Of a DNA stretch of 64,000 bases, positions 55,045 through 64,000 are shown piece after piece. The stretch is from positions 86,451 through 150,450 of the forward strand of contig JAHLWZ010000721.1 of the NCBI GenBank assembly GCA_020536535.1, in the 5' to 3' direction. The translations under genes and the position numbers were made by a program. The notes under the pieces were generated by a model. That model was not told the DNA's origin. It saw nothing but the letters and a program-made list of their open reading frames with translations, and ran no database searches. Source of the stretch: Pelomyxa schiedti. Lineage: Eukaryota > Evosea > Pelobiontida > Pelomyxidae. The stretch's first letter is position 1, and every line of letters starts with the position of its first letter.

Positions 55045-57784
55045 CGACGACGACGACGACGAGCAGGACAGTGAAGATGAGTGTTATGACGGAATGTCGT
55101 GGGGAAAGCTCGCTAGAAGTAAAAAGCGCTTCCATCTCAATGGTGCAGGGATTAGGGGTGGTGGCAATGCTGATGCCGAAGGGAACACCACCTCACAGAC
55201 TGAACTGGAAATCTCCCCTGCCAATAAATTTGTGGAGCTGACTGTATTTGAGCCCACCGCGTCACTTGACTCGATGTTTGGTACTGTGCACATCAACTTT
55301 TTCTGGGTTTCATTTAAAGCAAAATAGAAGATGAAACTCCATACTTGAAAAAACTGTCACAAGTGATTGGCCACCTGGCATTTACACGGCGACTACAAGA
55401 GTCACCTCATTATCATGATCAATACGATGCCTCTGGTAAGAATATTAAACACAGGACTACTGAACACTGATTTGGAAAACAGATCACACTCCGGGTGCTG
55501 ACATGGCCTCCATCTTTCGTGATATTCAGCAATATCATGTTCAACGTTTTGCAGTACTTGCTGCATCACAAGTGTCTCACTGTATTGAGTGCGCAGAGTC
55601 ACTATCACGTCTTGCTAAAGACCTTCAACCTTCAGAATCTTCAATCCTTACTGCTCTAGCTTCTATTGGGAATCTTTCCTCAGAACTGTTTGTTTTTTTT
55701 TTTCTTATTGTCAGCCAACAGTCCTAAAAGGAGTGCACTAGGAAGCACATTTGAGAGATATGTACAATTGACAGGAATCTCCCTTTCCGAGTTACCAAAC
55801 CTCCGTCCTATTCAATCACGCATTGCGCAAACACTGTCACATGGTACTTTACCTTTCTTCTTCTCAACTCTAATTTCTTGGTAGTATTTATCTCATTGCG
55901 AGTTGCGTTGACCTCGTTATTGAAATCACACCCACAATTCGTGGAGTCCATTAAAGCACTTAGGTATTCACTAACTTGTGGAGAATCGTTTTTTTTGTTT
56001 AACTTTAGACATCTAGATTGATTGAAGTCTTTAACAAAACCATTTACCAATCTGCGCCGGTTTTAAATTTACTTGTCAGTGAGCACTTGGTGTCTCTATC
56101 AGAGTATTTAACTCTCTTAGCCCAAAGCCGAGCAAGCGTTTGCGCACATCAGTATTTCGGGGAGCTCTCATTAGAGGGTATTGCTTTGTAAGATTTTTCT
56201 TTATTGTAAAAAGAAAAAAGACTTGAAACAACTGCTAGTTGCAAGGAGAGAGGAAGAGCTCGAACTTCTTTCCAGTCTATCCTCCAATATTTCGTCAGCA
56301 TTTTCTACTGATCACACTATGCATGCACTCTCTTTTACTCTTAACGACTGTGAAATGAAGTCTGCACTACAATATGTGCAACCACGTCCTGTTTGTTACC
56401 CAACTACTCTGCATTGTGCTTATATGGCTGTATTCTTTTTCAAGTACACAATGAAATTCCCACCTGCTTTGAAAACTTTCCTTCAGTTTTGGGAAATGCT
56501 GGCCACTTTTTGCTCCGAATAGATTACTTCTTCTTGTGCACTATAAAGACTTTTCTTCCATACTTGATATCCTCACATCTAATTCTAATTGTTTTTGATG
56601 TTTATCCTTAACCTAATTTCACATACCTATGGTGCTTTGTCACTGTGGGCTCGGCAGTATTCATTTGTCTACTACCCATTTTTCTACAATGTCAAGTTGT
56701 ACCAAATCATGAGTTGATAGTAAGACCTAATATTGTACTGCTAGACACCTTGCTCTATCCGCAACTTTTAGAGAAGACCAACGACTTCGCAATGTCTCAC
56801 CAGCACCACCAAAACCACTCTTTACTTTAAGCAAGCAGTATGAGGTTGTATTGGTTCTCCTCTCTCCCCTTGCTCACAGTCTTCAGATGGTAAAGTGGAT
56901 TTTCCACCAACTGCATTTGCAATGGGAAGGATGGGTTTTTGCGCAACCTGTATACGAGTTCTGTTTGCAGACTCGGTCGTGTTTGAGCCAGACTCAACAA
57001 CAGGCAATGATGCGCAACACCGGCTGTAACGTCAGTCAATCTTCGAAACAGCACTACCTTATCTCTAGGGTACTTCTTCTCTGACCTACAAGTGGTGGCT
57101 AAAATCGCACTGGCAGATATCAGAATATGTAGAGTTTATCCTTGAACAACTACACTCCATGTCAAAATGTGAGATAGCACTAAAGGGACTACTCAAGCAA
57201 TCACTTGACCTACTTTCATGCATTACCCAAAATTTACACAACTACTCATGTGAAGTTATAAAGAGTCTCGCAACACCCACATATTTCACACAAATGTAAG
57301 TTTTGGTTTCCAAACCACCTGACTAAACAGTGCCACAGTACCCAACAGGAAACCGTTGAGGAATTCACCATCTCAACGACAATTGTGTGTAGCATAATTT
57401 CCACAAAATGCCTTTCTAAACTCTGCTATCAAGATAGAAGAATTCCTAGTGCCTTGTAAAGATGCCGAGGGTGAGACTCTTCTCCCTCATATTATATCTT
57501 GGACTTCAAACCAAGTTATTCAATGTCTCCTCGAATTTAAAATGTATGTTGCTCCCTTTCTCTTTTTTTCCGTATCCAACTAACTATTTAGAGCTTTTTC
57601 CAAGCACACAGCCACAAACTTACAAGCCGAATTTAACAAAATACACACGTGGTGTGTGGAATCCAACCTGAGGTATCATTGTTTAAAAAAAACAAAACAA
57701 GCAGCAATGCCCACATAAAAAGCATGCAGGGATTCATGTGCTCTTGGACTCCTGGCTCGATGGCACCAAGTACTTGGGGAGATA
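53906..57784 (+). CDS. Unrecognised large protein with low-complexity N-terminus and helical body
   Basis: ATG 53906 begins MAGRGTKPHTHTLPPLSLQH. About 330 residues of Pro/Ser/Thr/Gln/Gly low complexity follow, including poly-Gln (54525-54555). Next is an acidic block of about 20 consecutive Asp codons (55003-55065). After that the sequence becomes helical: TPYLKKLSQVIGHLAFTRRL, MASIFRDIQQYHVQRFAVLA, LSELPNLRPIQSRIAQTLS, LKQLLVARREEELELLSSLS, FVEFILEQLHSM-like segments, and a plausible end GIHVLLDSWLDGTKYLGR with a stop at about 57782. Ten or so short introns are implied. I do not recognise the family. The layout (long disorder, acidic block, helical exons) is like the gene at 20691 with the order reversed. 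Confidence 0.55.
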
Positions 57785-58052
57785 AGAAACACACACCCTC
57801 ACTTGCAAGACACCTCTATGTGGTCATCCTTGCTTGTGTAAACTATTGTAATTGTGTACAGCAGAAAAATAAAGGAACCATTTCCAACTTGGAAAGGGGA
57901 CTGTGTAACCCTTGTTTTTTTATGATCAAATTCCGGCTTGTTTTGCTTTGGATACGGAACTGTTCTTCCATCTTCGGGTATCATCATCGAACCGGTTTGA
58001 TTGTGGTCCCTTTCTTTGCATTACTTGTTGTTGCACAATGAGCGACCTACGA
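57785..58052. other. Convergent intergenic stretch
   Basis: About 270 bp between two convergent 3' ends, mildly AT-rich. Nothing recognisable is present. Confidence 0.4.
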
Positions 58053-59730
58053 TTAAGGTGAGTGACATTGATTTATAAAGACGGTGAGGAACCTGGAAGA
58101 GCCGTGTAAAGAAGAAAGCTGGTCAGGTGACCATACATCAGGGTGCTCCAAAGCAAATCCCAATACCATAGACACTGAAGGCTTGGCCCAGAGCATCCGC
58201 GAAGGCTGTCTCATGGCGCACAAAGCCATCTGCATGCAGGCCATCAACACATCACGTCTGTGGGGAGCTACAGTCACGCCTCCAACAACACAACCACAGC
58301 AGCCTGCCTTTATTGTGTCAGTGCTATAATTGGCACCCGGTGTTGTGGAACTTGTCTTTAAGTTGGAAGGTGGTGCCGTGTCAGCAGTGTGGGCAGCATG
58401 CTTCCGTTTTGCATCAGCAACAGCATTAGCACAGACCTCAATTGCTGTGCGCAGCTTACCGCATGCCATATTAAAGTTGTGAATATCAGTGCCCACAAGC
58501 GCTTGTATTGTTGACGCTTCAAGCTGAAGTGAATCCAAAATGGCAAGTGGGTGGGGTACTGCTGGGGGCAGTTGCGTCAGTGGGGAGGGAGGCGGAGGTG
58601 GAGGCGCAGAAATGAATGAGGAAATAGTAGGCTGTGAAGAACTTGTTGTAGAAGATGACTGTGTGGTTAACGAGGTTTGTACGGTCTGAACAGGTTGCGG
58701 AAACAGCTCAGGGGAAGATGCGTGCGCTATAGCTATCAGTGCACGATAAGCTTCTGCAGCACTGGTAGTTGTTTCAGGATAGTTTGGAGAAGTGGGTGTG
58801 AGAAGGGAAGGATAAAAGTGCGTTGACCAACTATGCTTTGCAGCAAGAAGAACTTCAAGGCACTCACTAGCGGTTTCTGAAGTAACGACCCCCTAGTAAT
58901 GGGTAAACAATGGCGAAGAAAATGATCCACGCACCCTCAGTATGACTTTCTTGAATGCCATAGAGGCCTTTGTAAATTTGTCTTTCTTGGAAATAAGAGC
59001 CGTCAGTTTCTTTAGAAGAGCAATAACCTATACAATTTAAGTTTGCTTCGCCACACTCCGTAATAACCTCTTCTTTGGTGTGTTGAACCGGGGGTCGTTC
59101 GTCACTTTCCGGAGGTACTTCAGTCTGCTGTTGTTGCTGCTCCGCGTCGGTTACGCCGCTCGTGTTTTCGGGAACGATCTCCTTCTCACTTGTGCAAACA
59201 GCCGCATTACCTCCAGTTATCGTGTGCGGTGCTTCTACACTATCAGAATCCACAGAGATAGCGGTTGTCGCTTTAGGCAGATCTTGCACAGTGCACGACG
59301 TAGACGCATCGGTTTTTGTGGAGACAACGAGATCTTGATTTTGTGACACAATAGCTACGCTGTCGTTGGCATAATTTTTCACGGCGGAGGCATCACTCCC
59401 CTGCGTGGTCGTAGTCATTGTAGTTGTCGACGTAGCAGGCGGCGACGATGGGCTCGAGGCAGCAGGAGTCGAAGTTGCAGTTGCAGGTGACGTGTGTGAC
59501 GACGCGTCGACTCGCCTCTTTTTGGCGTTNNTCGTAGTCATTGTAGTTGTCGACGTAGCAGGCGGCGACGATGGGCTCGAGGCAGCAGGAGTCGAAGTTG
59601 CAGTTGCAGGTGACGTGTGTGACGACGCGTCGACTCGCCTCTTTTTGGCGTTCGGTGGAGATTCCTTCACGTTCGAGGACTCCGCGGCTCCACCGCTCAT
59701 CGTCTCCAATTTCCCTTGCATGTCGTCCAT
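58053..59730 (-). CDS. Unrecognised Ser/Thr/Pro-rich protein (frame corrupted by assembly duplication)
   Basis: ATG 59730 (MDDMQGKLETMSGGAAESSN). A nuclear-localisation-like NAKKRRVD is followed by Ala/Ser/Thr disorder. The segment containing NAKKRRVDASSHTSPATATS appears twice because 121 bp is duplicated around an NN gap at 59530-59531, so the real protein should be about 41 residues shorter. After an intron near 58870-59000 the body reads SECLEVLLAAKHSWSTHFYP and AAEAYRALIAIAHASSPELF, then a Pro-rich linker, LDSLQLEASTIQALVGTDIH NF and ACGKLRTAIEVCANAVADAK, to a stop at 58053. The function is unknown. Nuclear location is suggested only by the basic motif. Confidence 0.5.
59530..59531. other. 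Assembly gap (2 N) flanked by identical 121-bp sequence
   Basis: 59409-59529 and 59532-59652 are identical, again exactly 121 bp, the same length as at the 53341 gap. Confidence 0.92.
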
Positions 59731-59939
59731 TCCTCAAGGTAATTTCGTTCGAATCAATCACAGAACAAATTTGGACTGGATCTCCTCAAGACAGTGGGCC
59801 AGGATCATCACTGGAGCAACTTCTGAATGTTGGGCAGTCGGAGAAGACGCTTCAGAGTCAAACCCCCGCCCTGCAATCTCCAGAGAGAAGGTTTTTCAGC
59901 GAACCATGTAAGTTGACATTCAGGTGATTAGTTCAGTAA

Positions 59940-61025
59940 ATGTCATCACCCCCGGCAGTGCGCAGGAAGAAGTTCCTCATGAAAGCAGTCATTCTGGGCG
60001 ACTGCGGGTAATAAAACCAATTCGTTTTATTGCTAACCTACTTTATTCTTTTTATTTTTAGTGTTGGCAAGACATCACTCCTGAGCAGGTTAACAGTCTC
60101 CCCCCCCCTTGTTCTAAAAAACCTCCCTCCTTTTTTTCCTGAAGGTATGTAAAAAGTACCTTTTCTAGTGTTTACAAAGCCACCATTGGTGTGGACTTCC
60201 TCACCAAGGTGCAGTTGCATTGCTCTTTTTTTTTTCCCCTTTGTTTTCCTTGCCTAAATACAACAAAGGAACTGCAAGTTGGTGAAATGACTGTGACATT
60301 ACAGGTTTGTCCCCTTGTGGGAAAAAAAAAAACGAATTGCTCATTTTACCAGCAAGATTTGGGATACATCGGGCCAAGAACGATTTTCCAGTTTGGGTCC
60401 TGCTTTTTTTAGAGGTAAGGATTTTTTCGAATTGTGGCCCTGAACAGAATATTTTGTTTTAGGAGCTGATTGTTGCGTATTGGTTTATGATGTAACATCA
60501 GCTAAAACGTTAGCAAGCATTACTTCTTGGCAGCAGGGGTTCCTTGAGCATGCTAATCCTAAATACCCTGAAACATTCCCCTTCATTGTGCTGGGGAATA
60601 AAATTGACCTTGCTAATGAACGTGTGGTATGTGTCTCCTACACTTACTCCACAATTTTTTTTTATTCAATACATTTTCACGGTCAGGTTACCCAAAGAGA
60701 AGCAATGTTATGGTGCCAATCCCACGGAAAAATTCCATATTTTGAGGTATGCATTCCCCTTCAGATAGGCATACCCAGTTTACCTCTTTATGTCAGACCA
60801 GTGCCAAAGAAATTATTAACATTGAACAAGCCTTCTTTGCACTTGTAACTGCTGCCCTTTCACAACCCGATGACAGTGATGACTTCCCGTATGTATTTGC
60901 TCAAATTTACTCCTCAACTAAAAACCAAAAACCACACAAAAAGCAATATTACACCCGAACCTCTCAGAATACCCAGGGCAGACTTTTCTGGAGAAACAAG
61001 CACACCAAAGAAATCCTGTTGTTGA
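59940..61025 (+). CDS. RAB7: Rab7-family small GTPase
   Basis: ATG 59940 starts MSSPPAVRRKKFLMKAVILG. Exons joined across short introns give the P-loop GDCGVGKTSLLSR, switch I YKATIGVDFLTK, QIWDTSGQERFSSLGPAFFR G, CCVLVYDVTSAKTLASITSW, GNKIDLANERV, and TSAKEIINIEQAFFALV. The final exon, reached by an intron at about 60891-60945, gives a tail ending STPKKSCC at 61025, a dicysteine geranylgeranylation signal. Without that splice the frame runs to an unrelated end. Rab7 directs late-endosome and phagosome maturation and fusion with lysosomes. Oddity: the invariant DTAGQ is DTSGQ. About seven introns. Confidence 0.9.
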
Positions 61026-61247
61026 TCTGGTCCACATGTGATAGTAGGTTAAGGGCCCTGAATATAAATACACCACCAGCCTGAGAACAAAGCCTTGTAC
61101 CAAAAGTTTTCTTTACTAGTTCTTATCTTAGACCTTTGGTCGTGTCACATGCATTCTTTGGGACCTCGTCTTTAGATCCTTCTTATTCTGAAAAAAAAAA
61201 AAAGGAAGAAAACAAAAAATCAAATTGCCAAAGTACAAACAAGAAAA

Positions 61248-64000
61248 ATGAACGCGGCATCAAGGAAACGTGAGGCGACAACAGCAACAACTACAGCGGC
61301 AACATCATCTACGACAACAAAGACGGGTGGCGGTGGCGGTTCTGGTTCTGGTTCCTCAAGATCCCCTGTGTCGACCAAGTTCTCGTCCTCGGTTCTGACC
61401 GTGATTGACGACGCCGGCGTTGTAAGCGACGACGACGACGCCGTGCCCGATCTCGTGCCCGACGACGACGACTACGGCGGCGAGCCTCCCCCGCTCGTCG
61501 AGGACGACTCTGACAACGACGACAAGTTCCCCTACGAAGACAACGACGACGATGATGATGACGGCGGTGACGACGACGATGATAGCAGCAGCAGCGGCGG
61601 CGGGGGCGACAGCGACGTGGGGAGTGGGCAGGGCGCCAGGAGAGGGGCAAAGTCGCCAAAGAGCAAGAGCAGCAGGAGCGACGACGGTTCTGGCGGGAGC
61701 GACTCTGATGAGCGAGATACAAACTCGACCAGTGGGAGCGAGAAGAGGCGCGGGGTTCACTGCTCGATCCCCTTCAAGAACAGGCGACCGCTTCAGTTCG
61801 ATCACTCTCCCCCTCCTCCGGGCGAGAAGAGGCCGTCGTCACCAAAACAGTTCGTCTTGGACTTGAATGACGAAAAATTGGTCCGTGAACTGGCTGGCGA
61901 CTTCAGGCGCTGTCTAAGTGTTGTTCGTGCAAATCAAGTTCCAGAGGAGTTTGTGAGAGTAATTGAAACTGCAATAGACACATCAAAGCAATCAAAGCAT
62001 AAGACCTCAACCCAAGGCACAACTTCTGCCTCACATCACTCTGACACACTCTCCAGAAAAACTTCAAGGAAGCCCCAGGCCCCAACAACCAGTACTTCAA
62101 TGCCTCAAAGGGGGAATTATCAGCAATCTGGACCAAAAAAACCTGACAAATCACACACAGAGAAGAATAACACGAAAGCAAAGCCTGCCGTAGAAGAGGA
62201 ACCCATACCACCACCTCCCCCTCCTTCACAGCCGTCTTACAAAGTTGCTACTTGCATGTTTCAGTCTTGTAAACGAGATAAGGTGCCATTCTTACACTCC
62301 AAAGATATTAAACATTTAATAAAACTAGTGCATCATGAGTGGAGATACCTATACACAAATAGTTTGCAATGCCAGTCCACCGTGCATAACCTCGTACCAT
62401 AAATCGTGTGGTCGAACCGCATTAGGTACATTCTCTACAACTACCGCAGTCGATTGCATAACCCCCGATTGTCCTGGCAAGCTTGTAGGTGAATTTGTAC
62501 CACTCAAGTATACATAAGCTGCACACATATCCGCCAATGTAAATTCTAACTTTAATCCTCCTACAGAAGCTCGCACTCTGACAAACAGTGAGATTGTGTC
62601 TGTGCATCACTTCAAAGTTCCTGAGGAACCGAAAAAGATTCCCTGTGATGATTTAAAAAAGGGTTCCAAGAAGACTGCCGTTTCGGTATGCCCTCAGCTT
62701 TTTCACTCTTTTCTCACAGCAAGGAATTTAGAAAGTGCAAACCAAATTCAAGCCCGACTCCACTCACACTGCACACCCACCTCCAAGTGCACCAGCAAAG
62801 GATCTTGGTACTAAGGCACCTTCTGTTGCTGTCGAAGTACAAAACAAAGAAGGACAAAGATTGGCACAAAAACCACCCCCCAACGCAAACAATCAAGAGA
62901 CTCATCCAAAACCTACACCCACATCTGCCCCACCACCAAAGAAACTTCCTCTCAAAACAGAAGTTGTGTGCGTAGTACCCCAGAGTCTAAAAGAGGCACC
63001 AATAGCACACATCCCACAAAATAAAGCTACACCTCTCACTCAAATCAAACCACAAAAAAATCAGGCTGCTAGCACAACACAGACATCACCACCTCAACCC
63101 AAGATAAAAGTGCAAATTACCAAAGTCACTGAAGAAACATCAGCTGGGAGAGGTTCAGAGGTACCACCAACCTCCACAGTTGCTCATACTCCAAGTACAA
63201 GTGCATCTGTAACACAAACCAAGCCCGCATCCCAAAATCCAGGGTTATCCAGCGTTCTAAGGCCAACTTCACCACCACTTAAATCATGGGCAAAAGAAGT
63301 CGTAAAACCTCCTCCAGTCAGGCCTACTCCACCCACAACACCTCCTCTGTCATTGGCACCCTCATTCCACCCGGTCACATCAATTACAATCCGTGTAAAT
63401 ACTCAAAATTCTGCGCATCCCCAGGGATCCTCTCAAACATCTTCAGCCCAAGAACAGAAACAAAAAAAGAAAAAAGAAGTAGCTGCACCTCCTGCACCAC
63501 AAAAGCAACCACAGTTGCAGCCGAACCATCAACAACACAGGCAACAACAAGAGTCCGCACCCCAGCAACCGAACAAGACCTTGGTTGCCAATCACACCAA
63601 CCCAGATCAATGTGCACCAAAAATCAAAATCACAGTAAGTCCACAGCCACAGGGGACTTCCAAGCCAGAAAACCCACCACTTCCTGTACCACAGGCCCCT
63701 CCAAATACGTTCACTGTATCCACACCCAAACCTCCGTTATCACAAACAGTCACTGGGCATTTTGCAACACAACAGATTCAGAAGCCCGTGCAGACAACAC
63801 CGATATGGCAGCCTCAAGTTCAACAAGCTCAACAGCAAATTAACCAGCCACGATTCACAGTGCTAACTCCCTTGCAATCGGGCCCGGCCCCTGCACCCCC
63901 CGTCCCCCAGCAGAAATCCACAGCACCACCAATCCCCATAAACAACGTTCCTCAGGTGCAAGAAGCCCAAGACGCGTCTTCTACACAATACTTCGGGTTA
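61248..64000 (+). CDS. Acidic, Cys-motif protein resembling the TTC3/DZIP3 zinc region (partial, runs off right edge)
   Basis: ATG 61248 begins MNAASRKREATTATTTAATS. There is a very acidic Asp/Ser-rich N-terminus, a globular patch FVLDLNDEKLVRELAGDFRR CLSVVRANQVPEEFVRVIET, then a basic Pro-rich linker. Skipping an intron at about 62281-62325 gives a Cys/His cluster: CMFQSCKRDK-CIMSGDTYT, IVCNASPPCITSYHKSC and DCITPDCPGKLVGEF. The YHKSC ... C-TPDC pattern resembles the zinc-binding region that precedes the RING in vertebrate TTC3 and DZIP3 ubiquitin ligases; this is a memory-based resemblance. A long Pro/Gln/Thr-rich region continues to the window edge. A RING could follow outside the window. 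Confidence 0.6.

Noticed and set aside
59409..59652. Real tandem duplication inside the protein starting at 59730
   Set aside because: Exact 121-bp copies around an NN gap, the same length as at the other gap, point to an assembly artefact.
60891..61084. Alternative Rab7 C-terminus reading straight through
   Set aside because: A GT-AG intron at about 60891-60945 gives the expected KKSCC prenylation tail.
1..64000. CRISPR arrays, bacterial operons, Shine-Dalgarno sites, tRNA or rRNA genes
   Set aside because: No direct-repeat/spacer pattern, no tRNA B-box plus cloverleaf that I could fold by eye, and the gene structure is plainly eukaryotic.

Overview
This is a eukaryotic nuclear window with many genes. 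Most genes are split by very short GT-AG introns, typically about 30-60 nt. Intergenic spaces are usually 50-300 bp. A-tracts are common just upstream of start codons, and proteins are rich in Gln, Asn, Thr, Ser, Asp and His low-complexity runs. Gene content (coatomer beta-prime, TRAPPC1, Rab7, a Rho-like GTPase, an importin-5-like karyopherin, a paracaspase-type protein, F-box/kelch, MYND and RBR proteins) indicates a free-living amoeboid protist. A bacterial-type URO-D-family gene without introns suits an anaerobic amoebozoan, for example an archamoeba such as Pelomyxa. That species-level guess is inference only.

Layout. 1-1952 (-): kelch/F-box protein running off the left edge. 1969-2700 (-): Rho-like GTPase. 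3289-5792 (+): Di19 + RING protein, its 3' end abutting a possible TTAA element (5562-6867). 6947-9015 (-): MYND protein. 9333-11145 (-): SAM + caspase-like protease. 11160-13878 (-): array of 13 one-exon LRR repeats directly upstream on the same strand, possibly the same gene as the caspase. 13935-18694 (+): importin-5-like. 18989-20607 (+): acid lipase. 20691-23846 (+): unrecognised large protein. 23921-25060 (+): bacterial-like URO-D family protein. 25118-27988 (-): two single-exon paralogues of unknown function. 28002-28828: nested inverted-repeat elements. 28867-30233 (+): IFI44-like GTPase. About 30303-31440 (+): kinase-like gene with lost catalytic residues. 31469-34614 (-): Trk/HKT K+ transporter. 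35396-36917 (+): membrane-anchored coiled-coil LamG protein. 37159-38329 (+): membrane RING-H2 protein. 38394-44795 (-): RRM-DEAH helicase-RBR-PARP-like giant. 45034-45641 (+): HD-domain protein. 45771-49753 (-): COPB2. 49950-50638 (-): TRAPPC1. 50762-51860 (-): RS-RRM-RS splicing factor. 51906-52235: displaced copy of the MYND gene 5' end. 52885-53790: fold-back repeat containing an N-gap. 53906-57784 (+) and 58053-59730 (-): unrecognised proteins. 59940-61025 (+): Rab7. 61248-64000 (+): acidic, Cys-motif protein running off the right edge.

Themes: vesicle traffic (COPI, TRAPP, Rab7), ubiquitin signalling (F-box, two RING proteins, RBR) and possible innate-immunity-like modules (LRR/SAM/caspase, IFI44-like GTPase, RBR-PARP). 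Both N-gaps are flanked by exact 121-bp direct repeats, which look like unmerged contig overlaps. All spliced models were assembled by eye. Exon borders are supported by domain continuity and GT-AG phase only, so fine coordinates are approximate.
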